From contig NZ_OMKE01000009.1 of NCBI RefSeq assembly GCF_900299535.1, positions 62,001 through 126,000 on the forward strand: 64,000 nucleotides of DNA, read 5' to 3'. A model generated the notes under the pieces. That model saw only the letters and a list, made by a program, of their open reading frames with translations. It had not been told where the DNA came from and ran no database searches. Source of the stretch: Aquimarina aquimarini (GTDB taxonomy: Bacteria; Bacteroidota; Bacteroidia; Flavobacteriales; Flavobacteriaceae). This document shows, in pieces, positions 36,004 to 44,476 of this stretch (position 1 is the stretch's first letter; each line of letters begins with the position of its first letter). A program made the position numbers and the translations under genes.

Positions 36004-37761
36004 ATGCGTGCATTACGCCATTTAAACAAATATTTTTTTAAATATAAATTTCGACTCATTATAGGTCTTGTAATCACCATAGTTGCGAGGATATTTGCAA
36101 CAATGGTTCCTACATTAGTAGGTGATTCTGTAGATGTGGTCGAGCAATATATCAACCATGAGATTACAGATATTGCTGAAGTAAAAAGCGGACTTATTTT
36201 TAACATTTCTCTTATTGCTGGGGCTTTACTCATTTCAGCTTTTTTTACTTTTTTAATGCGCCAAACATTTATTGTTGTTTCTAGATTTATTGAATTTGAT
36301 TTAAAAAACGAAGTATTTCAGCATTATGAGAGATTGTCTCTTAATTTCTACAAAAAAAATAGAACAGGAGATCTCATGAATCGTATCAGTGAGGATGTAT
36401 CCAAAGTTAGAATGTACGTAGGGCCAGCACTTATGTATAGTGTAAATACAATTACTCTTTTTGTAGTTGTGATTGGATATATGATTAGCATTGCTCCAGA
36501 ACTTACTTTATACACAATAGCCCCCTTACCTGTTTTATCTATATCTATATATAAATTAAGTGTTGCTATTCATAAACGTAGTACTATTGTGCAAGAATTT
36601 TTATCAAAACTAACCACTTTTACTCAAGAGTCTTTTAGTGGTATAACTGTGATCAAAGCGTATGGTATAGAACCGCAGACTCAGAAAAGTTTTACTGAAC
36701 TCTCTAATAGTAGTAAAGATAAAAACTTGGATTTGGCAAAAGTACAGGCTTTATTTTTTCCGTTGATGGTATTGCTAATAGGTTTTAGCAATATTCTAGT
36801 CATCTATATAGGAGGAAAACAATTTATTGAAGGAACTATACAGGATTTAGGAGTGATTGTTGAATTCATTATTTTTGTTAATATGCTCACATGGCCTGTA
36901 GCTACTGTAGGCTGGGTAAGTTCTATTGTACAGCAAGCAGAAGCTTCTCAAGTAAGAATAAATGAATTTCTGAGTCAAGTACCAGAAATTATTAATAATG
37001 TAACCCAAAAATCAAAAATTAAAGGCAATATTAGTTTTGACAATGTTTCTTTTACTTATGATGATACCAACATTACTGCATTACAAAATATCTCTTTTGA
37101 TATTAAAAATGGAGAAACTATTGGTATCATCGGAAAAACTGGGTCAGGAAAATCAACAATATTAGACCTGATTGGTAGGTTATACGATGTTTCTTCTGGA
37201 GAAATAAAAATTGATAAAATCCCTATAAAAAATCTAAATCTAACCGATCTAAGAGAACATATTGGTTACGTTCCTCAAGATGCTTTTTTATTTAGTGACA
37301 GTATCAAAAACAATATAAAATTTGGAAATAAAACAGCTACTGATAGTGAAGTTTATGAGGCTACAAAAAATGCGGTAGTTCATAAAAACATAATCGGTTT
37401 CAGTAAAGGTTATGACACTGTCCTTGGTGAACGAGGAATCACTTTATCTGGAGGTCAAAAACAACGTGTTTCTATCGCTCGAGCTATTATTAAAGATCCT
37501 GCAATCCTCCTTTTTGATGATTGTTTATCTGCTGTAGATACAGAGACAGAAGAAGAAATACTGAATAACCTTCGTAAAATTTCTAAAAACAAGACAACTT
37601 TTATTGTAAGTCATAGAGTATCTACTACAAAAAATGCAAATAAAATCATTGTATTAGAAGATGGCAAAATAACACAGCAAGGCACTCATAATCAACTAAT
37701 AAACACTGACGGCTATTATAAAAAACTCTATTTAAAACAACTTAGTGAAAAAGAAATTTGA
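36004..37761 (+). CDS. ABC exporter, fused permease and ATPase (MsbA/MDR type)
   Basis: 585 aa, a half-transporter. Six membrane helices (about 15-310) are followed by an ATPase (about 340-585): Walker A GKTGSGKST, Q-loop YVPQDAFLF, signature LSGGQKQR, Walker B ILLFDDCLS (Asp before the catalytic position, with D then C where E is usual at the next position) and switch His VSHRV. Works as a dimer at the inner membrane. The substrate (lipid, drug or peptide) is not predictable. The Walker B reads FDDCLSA, so the catalytic residue is Asp rather than Glu. Confidence 0.93.
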   Translation: MRALRHLNKYFFKYKFRLIIGLVITIVARIFATMVPTLVGDSVDVVEQYINHEITDIAEVKSGLIFNISLIAGALLISAFFTFLMRQTFIVVSRFIEFDLKNEVFQHYERLSLNFYKKNRTGDLMNRISEDVSKVRMYVGPALMYSVNTITLFVVVIGYMISIAPELTLYTIAPLPVLSISIYKLSVAIHKRSTIVQEFLSKLTTFTQESFSGITVIKAYGIEPQTQKSFTELSNSSKDKNLDLAKVQALFFPLMVLLIGFSNILVIYIGGKQFIEGTIQDLGVIVEFIIFVNMLTWPVATVGWVSSIVQQAEASQVRINEFLSQVPEIINNVTQKSKIKGNISFDNVSFTYDDTNITALQNISFDIKNGETIGIIGKTGSGKSTILDLIGRLYDVSSGEIKIDKIPIKNLNLTDLREHIGYVPQDAFLFSDSIKNNIKFGNKTATDSEVYEATKNAVVHKNIIGFSKGYDTVLGERGITLSGGQKQRVSIARAIIKDPAILLFDDCLSAVDTETEEEILNNLRKISKNKTTFIVSHRVSTTKNANKIIVLEDGKITQQGTHNQLINTDGYYKKLYLKQLSEKEI

Positions 37762-37839
37762 GTTTTTTTTGTCCGATTAACAATTTTTTTGGATTTTTGA
37801 AACCATCATAACATATTAATTAATTAATAAATACAGATT

Positions 37840-38232
37840 ATGAGTGATAATGAATTGATGGATAAAGAGGAAATTTTCTCAAAAGTTTTACGTGCAGGTA
37901 GAAGAACATATTTCTTTGACGTAAGAGCTACAAAAGCAGGAGATTATTATTTGACGATAACTGAAAGTAAAAAGTTTACTAATGACGATGGATCTTTTCA
38001 CTATAAGAAACATAAGATTTATCTATACAAGGAAGACTTTATGGGCTTTACAGAGATATTAAACGAGATGACTCACTTCATAGTTGAAGAAAAAGGCGAA
38101 GAAGTAATAAGCGAGAGACATCAAAAAGATTTTCAGAAATCATATGAAAGAGATGTAGTTGCAAGTAACAGTACAGAAGAAGTTACTGCCTCTACAGAAA
38201 GCTTTACAGATGTAAGCTTTGATGATATCTAA
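37840..38232 (+). CDS. PUR-family DNA/RNA-binding protein (DUF3276)
   Basis: 130 aa. The PUR-like fold covers about residues 10-85: VLRAGRRTYFFDVRATKAGD, then YYLTITESKKF and HKIYLYKEDFMGFTEILNEM. The C-terminal tail is acidic and Ser/Thr-rich. Bacterial PUR proteins bind single-stranded nucleic acid. Widespread in Bacteroidota as a short, well-conserved gene. It follows the ABC exporter by 78 bases and ends in a strong terminator. Confidence 0.9.
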   Translation: MSDNELMDKEEIFSKVLRAGRRTYFFDVRATKAGDYYLTITESKKFTNDDGSFHYKKHKIYLYKEDFMGFTEILNEMTHFIVEEKGEEVISERHQKDFQKSYERDVVASNSTEEVTASTESFTDVSFDDI

Positions 38233-38265
38233 AAAACGCACAAAAAACTTAAGTTAAAGTTATCC

Positions 38266-38297
38266 AAACCGCCTCATTAACCGAGGCGGTTTTTTTA
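38266..38297 (+). terminator. Intrinsic terminator after the PUR gene
   Basis: Ten-base stem AAACCGCCTC/GAGGCGGTTT with a 7-base loop and T8. The same stem core recurs in the terminator at 60933-60961. Confidence 0.9.
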
Positions 38298-38350
38298 TAT
38301 TCACATTATATAGAAAATAATCAAAATCAAGATTTACAAAAACAAAACGT

Positions 38351-40864
38351 ATGAAATATATCTTTACCTGTATTATTGCCCTATTAAGTCTTTTTTCTTT
38401 CTCACAAAACGATATCTCTTTAGAGTATTACCTTCCAAAAGGAATTAATTATAATCCAGAAATTCCTACTCCACAAAGTATTCTTGGCTATGTTCCTGGG
38501 AAATGGCATGCTACCCATGATAAACTTTTGAATTACATGAGAGCCCTTGCTAAAGCCTCTCCCAGAATAACAATACAAGAACGAGGAACAACCTTTGAAG
38601 ATCGTCCTATAATTCTACTTACTATAACTTCTGAAAAAAATCATACTAATCTTAGTGAGATACAAAAAAAACATGTTGAACTTACTCAGAAAGAAGCTAG
38701 TTCAGTTGATATAGAAAATCTGCCTGCAGTTGTATATCAGGGATTTTCTATTCACGGGAATGAGCCTAGTGGTTCTAATGCATCATTAGTTGCAGCATAT
38801 TATCTTGCCGCAGCTCAAGGGCAGGAAATTAATAATCTTCTGGATAATGTGGTTATACTTTTTGATCCGTCATTAAATCCAGATGGCTTACAGCGTTTTG
38901 CATATTGGGCCAATACAAATAAAAGTAAAAATATTAATCCTGACCCTCAGGATCGTGAATACAGTGAGGTATGGCCAGGAGCCAGAACAAATCACTATTG
39001 GTTTGATATGAATCGTGATTGGCTACCTGTACAATTGCCCGAATCAAAAGCTAGGATTCAAACTTTTCATCAATGGTATCCAAATATCCTTACTGATCAT
39101 CATGAAATGGGCTCTAATAGTACTTTCTTTTTTCAACCAGGAATTCAATCTAGAACTCATCCTCTAACCCCTAAATTAAATCAAAAATTAACTAAAGAAA
39201 TTGCTAATTACCATGCAAAGGCATTAGACAATATTGGGTCATTATATTATACCGAAGAAAATTTTGATGATTTCTATTATGGTAAAGGTTCTACTTTTCC
39301 TGATATAAATGGTGGTATAGGAATTCTTTTTGAGCAAGGTAGCTCTCGTGGTCATGCCCAACAAACAGAAAACGGAATACTTACTTTTCCTTTTACTATA
39401 AGAAATCAGTTTACAACAGCACTCTCTACTCTAGAAGCGGCACAATCAATGCGTAAAGAACTATTAGAATACAAACGTAGTTTTTATTCTAATGCAAGAA
39501 ATGAACCCGCTAAAGATGCATATCTTTTTGGTAACGAAAAAGATGCTGCTTCCTCTTACCATCTAGCTGAGATTCTTAAAAAACACCAAGTCAAGCTATA
39601 TGATCTAAAACAGGATGTATCGATAAAGGGTAATGTTTTTAAAAAAGGATATAGTTATGTTGTTCCCAAAAACCAACGACAAAAAAGATTGTTAAAGGCT
39701 ATCTTCGAAAAAAGAACTACTTTTCAAGATAGTTTATTTTATGATGTTTCTGCTTGGACTTTTCCTTTGGCTTTTAATTTAGATTATACTGATAATGCTC
39801 CTACCTCCTATTTAGGCAATGAAATATCAGAACTCACTCATAAAAAAGAAAACACTGTTATCAAAAGTAAGTATGCATACCTTATGCAATGGCATGAATA
39901 CTACACGCCAAAAGCTTTATATAGCATTTTATCAAAAGGAATACGTGCTAAAGTGGGCATGAAACCTTTTTCATTAGAAAATAATGATTATGATTATGGA
40001 ACCATTATGATTCCTGTTCAGAACCAAAGGTTAAACAATGAAGAGCTACATAGATTATTACAACAAGTAGCATTAGAAAACCATATTGACATCACAGGGG
40101 TATCTACAGGGCTAACAAAAGGGATTGATTTAGGAAGTAATAAGTTTAAGGCGTTATCACTACCAAGAATAGGTTTAATTACAGGCAAAGGGATCACCTC
40201 TTATGACGCTGGAGAGGTTTGGCATCTTATGGATCAACGCTACGACATCCCTATTACTAAATTAACTACTGATAATTTTGGCAAAATCGAACTATCAAAA
40301 TACACTCATATTATATTACCAAATAGCTGGGGGCAAGCTTTTGACAAACAAGAAATAGAAAAATTAAAAACATGGGTTTATAATGGTGGTACATTGATAG
40401 GCTATAGAAATGCTGCTCAGTTTTTTGCCACAAACGAATTTATGAAAATTGAATTTGTAACTCCAGAAAACACTGCAAAGAATATTACTTTTGAGCAAAA
40501 ACAAGATTTCTATGGCGCACAAGTAATTGGAGGAGCTATTTTTGAAGCAAACATTGATCGATCTCACCCTATTAATTTTGGTTATAAAAACGATAAGATT
40601 TCATTATTCAGAAATACAAAGTTATTTATAAAACCTGATAAACAAAGTTATAACAACCCTATTAGATATACCAAAAACCCATTATTGAGTGGTTATATAA
40701 GTCAAACAAACCTAGATTCATTATCTGGCACAGTTCCTTTCAGACACCACAATATGGGAAAAGGAAATACTGTTTTATTTACAGATAACACTAATTTTAG
40801 AGCTTTCTGGTATGGTACAAATAAGCTTCTTATGAATGCGATATTTTTTAGTAATACAATGTAA
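38351..40864 (+). CDS. M14-family zinc metallocarboxypeptidase
   Basis: 837 aa with a signal peptide (1-19, ending FSFSQ). The catalytic domain is about 45-370. Zinc ligands: H-x2-E in FSIHGNEPSGSN (about 134-145) and the later His of TDHHEMG (about 250-256); substrate-binding Arg in MNRDWLP; catalytic Glu in GILFEQGSSRG (about 323-333). The C-terminal 450 residues are a glutamine-amidotransferase-like alpha/beta and beta domain (ILPNSWGQAFDKQEIEKL) without a clear active site. Secreted protein digestion. Single gene. Confidence 0.9.
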   Translation: MKYIFTCIIALLSLFSFSQNDISLEYYLPKGINYNPEIPTPQSILGYVPGKWHATHDKLLNYMRALAKASPRITIQERGTTFEDRPIILLTITSEKNHTNLSEIQKKHVELTQKEASSVDIENLPAVVYQGFSIHGNEPSGSNASLVAAYYLAAAQGQEINNLLDNVVILFDPSLNPDGLQRFAYWANTNKSKNINPDPQDREYSEVWPGARTNHYWFDMNRDWLPVQLPESKARIQTFHQWYPNILTDHHEMGSNSTFFFQPGIQSRTHPLTPKLNQKLTKEIANYHAKALDNIGSLYYTEENFDDFYYGKGSTFPDINGGIGILFEQGSSRGHAQQTENGILTFPFTIRNQFTTALSTLEAAQSMRKELLEYKRSFYSNARNEPAKDAYLFGNEKDAASSYHLAEILKKHQVKLYDLKQDVSIKGNVFKKGYSYVVPKNQRQKRLLKAIFEKRTTFQDSLFYDVSAWTFPLAFNLDYTDNAPTSYLGNEISELTHKKENTVIKSKYAYLMQWHEYYTPKALYSILSKGIRAKVGMKPFSLENNDYDYGTIMIPVQNQRLNNEELHRLLQQVALENHIDITGVSTGLTKGIDLGSNKFKALSLPRIGLITGKGITSYDAGEVWHLMDQRYDIPITKLTTDNFGKIELSKYTHIILPNSWGQAFDKQEIEKLKTWVYNGGTLIGYRNAAQFFATNEFMKIEFVTPENTAKNITFEQKQDFYGAQVIGGAIFEANIDRSHPINFGYKNDKISLFRNTKLFIKPDKQSYNNPIRYTKNPLLSGYISQTNLDSLSGTVPFRHHNMGKGNTVLFTDNTNFRAFWYGTNKLLMNAIFFSNTM

Positions 40865-41000
40865 TTAGACAGAATAGTTTACTACCTCAGAGCAAGTTTA
40901 TGAGGCATCTGGCAAAAGTCAGTTTTCAGATTTCTAGGTAAATCTCGAAAAATTAAACTCCATCATATGGATTAAATTTTATTTTAAAAGCACAAAAACT

Positions 41001-41558
41001 ATGGCACGTACTCCTTCAAACATGTTACCTCTTGGTACTACTGCACCAGATTTCACTCTTATTGATAGTATTACTAATAAAATGATTAATCTGAATAGCA
41101 TTAAGGGTGAAAAAGGAACTGTTATTATGTTTATTTGTAATCATTGCCCGTTTGTAATTCATGTAAATGAAGAAATCGTTCGCATTGCAAATGATTATAG
41201 AACTCAAGGGTTTGGTTTTGTTGCGATCAGTAGTAATGATATCAAAAAATACCCTCAGGATGCTCCTAAAGAAATGTGGAAAACTGCACAAAAAAACAAC
41301 TATTCTTTTCCTTATTTATTTGATGAAACTCAAAATATTGCAAAAGCTTATGATGCTGCTTGTACTCCTGATTTTTATTTGTTTGATAATGAATCAAAAC
41401 TTATTTACAGAGGACAACTTGATGACTCCAGACCTGGAAATGGAATTCCTGTAAATGGTCGCGATCTTCGTCAAGCGCTAGATGCTGTACTTCGTAATTC
41501 TAAAGTTTCTGAAAAACAAAAACCAAGTATCGGATGCAATATAAAATGGAAAGAGTAA
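41001..41558 (+). CDS. Thioredoxin-like redoxin (AhpC/TSA type)
   Basis: 185 aa with no signal peptide. The redoxin fold has an active site ICNHCPF (about residues 46-52), the CNHCP form typical of a cytoplasmic thioredoxin-family group that also has a conserved CTPDFYLFD (about 134-142). A third Cys occurs near the end (IGCNIKW). The partner is unknown. Single gene, bounded downstream by a bidirectional terminator. Confidence 0.88.
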   Translation: MARTPSNMLPLGTTAPDFTLIDSITNKMINLNSIKGEKGTVIMFICNHCPFVIHVNEEIVRIANDYRTQGFGFVAISSNDIKKYPQDAPKEMWKTAQKNNYSFPYLFDETQNIAKAYDAACTPDFYLFDNESKLIYRGQLDDSRPGNGIPVNGRDLRQALDAVLRNSKVSEKQKPSIGCNIKWKE

Positions 41559-41565
41559 CTTATAA

Positions 41566-41609
41566 AAAAATAAAAAGGATGCTTTAGTTAAAACATCCTT
41601 TTTATTTTT
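41566..41609. terminator. Bidirectional intrinsic terminator
   Basis: Sixteen-base perfect stem AAAAATAAAAAGGATG/CATCCTTTTTATTTTT with a 12-base loop between two convergent genes; the stem provides A and T tracts for both strands. Confidence 0.85.
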
Positions 41610-41626
41610 AAAATTGACACAAAAGA

Positions 41627-42421
41627 TTACTCTACTTTGGCATACACAAATTCTTCTTTAGAAAAAAGATCTGTTAATGTAAGTACATCTTCATTTACAT
41701 TTTCTATTTGATATCTATAGATTTTATCATCCATAGGAAAAAAGCAAATAAGCACATTATCTTCTATTCTTGTTTTTAAGCGATTTGCAAATTTACCGTT
41801 GTAAAAATTAAATCGTATAGTTCCTTCAAAAATTATAAAATCCTCGGTATTTTGTATAAAGAGCCATTTTCCTTGCAGAGATTCATACATATCTCTATTG
41901 TAAAACTTATTATCTAATAAAGCTTTCATTTTATTAGCATACTTTACATACTCTTCTTCAGTTTCGATATTATCAAGAGCTTCTCCTATTTGTTTTTTCT
42001 CTACTTCTTTATCGTCTCTAAAATAATGCTTTGATTCATATTTTGTAAAGGCATTAGAATAATCCAAAATTCTTTGCCCATTATCATTGGTAGTTTCTAA
42101 ATAGGGTCTTTGTTTATAGTTGACATAAATCAACTGATTATTCCAGAAATAAAATGTAGTTATTATGTCAGCTGTTCTGGTTCCAACTTTTCTTATTATT
42201 TTTTTAAGTCGTTCGTGTTCGTAGTATCCATTAAGCTCTGCTCCATGGTCTGCCATTTTATCGAGAAATTCTTCTGGATCCAGATAAAAAGTTTCAAATT
42301 CAATATATCCATCTATCACTTCTATTTGATCATTAATATCAACTAGAATTTCTTCTTTTTTTTGCCCTAAAGCACTGTAGGTTATACATAAAGTTAAAAA
42401 AGTAATTAGTCCTTGTTTCAT
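41627..42421 (-). CDS. Secreted hypothetical protein (264 aa)
   Basis: Start chosen at ATG 42421, where a signal peptide begins (MKQGLITFLTLCITYSALGQ); a longer frame to 42475 would put 18 unrelated residues ahead of it. The mature protein is charged, with two mixed alpha/beta halves; the second (from about residue 185) has EGTIRFNFYNGKFANRLKT and repeated strand patterns that suggest a small beta-barrel. Family not recognised. Single gene, convergent with the redoxin gene. Confidence 0.75.
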   Translation of the reverse strand: MKQGLITFLTLCITYSALGQKKEEILVDINDQIEVIDGYIEFETFYLDPEEFLDKMADHGAELNGYYEHERLKKIIRKVGTRTADIITTFYFWNNQLIYVNYKQRPYLETTNDNGQRILDYSNAFTKYESKHYFRDDKEVEKKQIGEALDNIETEEEYVKYANKMKALLDNKFYNRDMYESLQGKWLFIQNTEDFIIFEGTIRFNFYNGKFANRLKTRIEDNVLICFFPMDDKIYRYQIENVNEDVLTLTDLFSKEEFVYAKVE

Positions 42422-42682
42422 ATCTTGGGGTATGCAATTTTTGTTCAAAATATAAATAAAAGAGCAGTTAGACACCTATTATCAGTATTTTAACAAAATA
42501 TTTTTGTTAAAATAAACAGAAAAATTGTTAAAATAATCCAAATTATATGAAAATAAATTTATGATCCTTTAATTCATTTATAAATATGATAATTTACACC
42601 TATGATATTCCTCATTTTTTAATAAAAAAATAATTATTAAATGACACCAAATAAGCGCTATTTAACAAATATCATAATATGT

Positions 42683-42717
42683 AAAAGCCCTTGAATTTTA
42701 TAAACTCAAGGGCTTTT
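42683..42717 (-). terminator. Intrinsic terminator after the cyclophilin-FKBP gene
   Basis: Twelve-base stem AAAAGCCCTTGA/TCAAGGGCTTTT with an 11-base loop, 47 bases downstream of the stop. The rest of the 42422-42763 spacer is AT-rich with no supported gene. Confidence 0.85.
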
Positions 42718-42763
42718 GTATAGTGTATGTATACTATATATTCTTCTGATACGAGAAATATAA

Positions 42764-43696
42764 TTATTTTACTGCAACCAATTCTACATCAAAAACAAGT
42801 GTTGCGTTTGGAGGAATAACACCTCCTGCACCTCTTTCTCCATATCCTAAGTGTGGTGGAATTACAAATCTAGCTTTATCTCCAACTTGTAACAACGCAA
42901 TTCCTTCATCCCATCCTGAGATTACTTGTCCCATTCCTAATGGGAAATCTATAGGCTGATTACGCTTATAAGAAGAGTCAAATACTGTTCCATCAGTCAA
43001 ACTTCCTTTATAATGTACAGAAACCGTTTTTCCTTTTTCTGCATTATCTCCATCTCCTTTTTGAATGATTTTATAACGTAAACCGCTTTCAGTTTTATCA
43101 AATCCTGCTGCTAATTCTTCTAATAATTCTTCAGATTTTTTCTTTGCTGCTGCTTCTCTCTCTGCCTTAGCTCCATTAAAACCTCTAAAGCTTTCTACCG
43201 CATTAAAACTTTCTGCTTCTGTTCCTACTCTCTGAATTTCTATTGAGTCAATTGCATCTCCTTGCTCTATCGTGTTTACAATTTCTTGTCCTTCTACTAC
43301 TTTACCAAACACTGTATGTTTTCCATCTAACCATGCAGTTTCTATATGAGTAATAAAGAATTGGCTTCCATTTGTTCCTGGTCCTGCGTTAGCCATAGAT
43401 AACACTCCTGGCCCATCATGTTTTAGATCTGAGTGGATTTCATCATCAAATTGATATCCTGGACCTCCAGCTCCAGTACCTTGAGGATCTCCTCCTTGAA
43501 TCATAAAATCTTCTATCACCCTATGAAATTTTAAACCATTATAAAATGGTTTTCCTTGAGGAATAGCTTCATTTTCTAAGTTACCTTCGGCAAGCCCAAC
43601 AAAGTTACCTACTGTTCCTGGTGTTTTTTTATATTCTAAGTTTACAAGGATACTCCCTTTTGTTGTATTAAATTTTGCGTATAATCCTTCTTGCAT
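42764..43696 (-). CDS. Fused cyclophilin-FKBP peptidyl-prolyl isomerase
   Basis: 310 aa with two different prolyl-isomerase folds. The cyclophilin domain (about 1-165) has [27 protein letters not shown] and [12 protein letters not shown], the standard active-site phrases. The FKBP domain (about 200-310) has [30 protein letters not shown] and [12 protein letters not shown] charged linker joins them (about 165-200). No signal peptide, so probably cytoplasmic. Such dual immunophilins are known in Flavobacteria. Promoter at 43735-43742. Confidence 0.95.
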   Translation of the reverse strand: MQEGLYAKFNTTKGSILVNLEYKKTPGTVGNFVGLAEGNLENEAIPQGKPFYNGLKFHRVIEDFMIQGGDPQGTGAGGPGYQFDDEIHSDLKHDGPGVLSMANAGPGTNGSQFFITHIETAWLDGKHTVFGKVVEGQEIVNTIEQGDAIDSIEIQRVGTEAESFNAVESFRGFNGAKAEREAAAKKKSEELLEELAAGFDKTESGLRYKIIQKGDGDNAEKGKTVSVHYKGSLTDGTVFDSSYKRNQPIDFPLGMGQVISGWDEGIALLQVGDKARFVIPPHLGYGERGAGGVIPPNATLVFDVELVAVK

Positions 43697-43734
43697 AGCA
43701 ATATATGTTTTTAACGTTTTAGTTTTTAAAGTTG

Positions 43735-43742
43735 CAAAGATA
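43735..43742 (-). promoter_or_regulatory. Predicted -7 element of the cyclophilin-FKBP gene
   Basis: Minus-strand TATCTTTG (TAnnTTTG), 38 bases before the ATG. No convincing -33 box. Confidence 0.5.
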
Positions 43743-43790
43743 AGTAATTGTTAATGGTTAGTGAATAATAAAAGTAAGAATACCATACAA

Positions 43791-44339
43791 TTACAAATCA
43801 TAAATATATGGTAAAAATATGTTTACAATTGTACCTCTTTTATTCCCTAAATTACCAAGAGTATATTTAGCTTTTTTATTAAGAGCCTTAGAGTATATCT
43901 GTAATCGTTCTTTTAAAATCTCTCCCGAGTAAGATTCATTTTTAGTATTTCCTTTGTTATTGGATTGAGCGGTTTTTAAATACCCTACACCATTATCTAT
44001 TATCTCGCATTCAATCAATTTATCTATCTCATTAATTTTCAAAGTAACACTTATATCTCCGTTCTCTATACCTCGTATACCATGCTCAATTGAGTTTTCA
44101 ATAAATGGTTGTATAAACATAGGAGGGATACATATTTCTTCTTTATCAATACTTGGTTCAACAATGATACTATATGTGAATTTTTGAGAAAAATTAGATT
44201 GTAACTCAAAATAATCTCCAATACATGTTAATTCATCTTTTAAAGAAACAAACTCCTCTCGTGAATTCTTTAACACCAATCGTATTAAGCTTCCTAATTT
44301 GGCAATATAATACAATTCAAATTTACTCAATAAAACCAC
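43791..44339 (-). pseudogene. Truncated LytS/YehU-type sensor histidine kinase (His box missing)
   Basis: 182 aa. The ATP-binding half of a His_kinase (pfam06580-type) protein is clear: IPPMFIQPFIENSIEHGIRG (N box), then EIIDNGVGYL (G1) and KRGTIVNIFLP at the end. The segment before it (YYIAKLGSLIRLVLKNSREE) is the normal continuation of the dimerisation helix, but the upstream NPHFLFN box, sensor and membrane helices are absent. An in-frame TGA lies just upstream, and the recQ terminator is less than 100 bases away. It cannot autophosphorylate and is probably a relic. Confidence 0.7.
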
Positions 44340-44413
44340 CTCCTTTTGTTTAATATTTCAAAATAAAACACGACTATAGCCTTCTATCCTTGAATTATTC
44401 TAATTTCGGGAAT

Positions 44414-44451
44414 AAAAAAAGGGAATTGTCTTTAAACAATTCCCTTTTTTT
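44414..44451 (-). terminator. Intrinsic terminator after recQ
   Basis: Sixteen-base perfect stem AAAAAAAGGGAATTGT and complement, 6-base loop (CTTTAA), with long A/T tracts on each side, 26 bases after the recQ stop. Confidence 0.9.
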
Positions 44452-44476
44452 TTAAATATTTAATCTGTAAAGCTTT

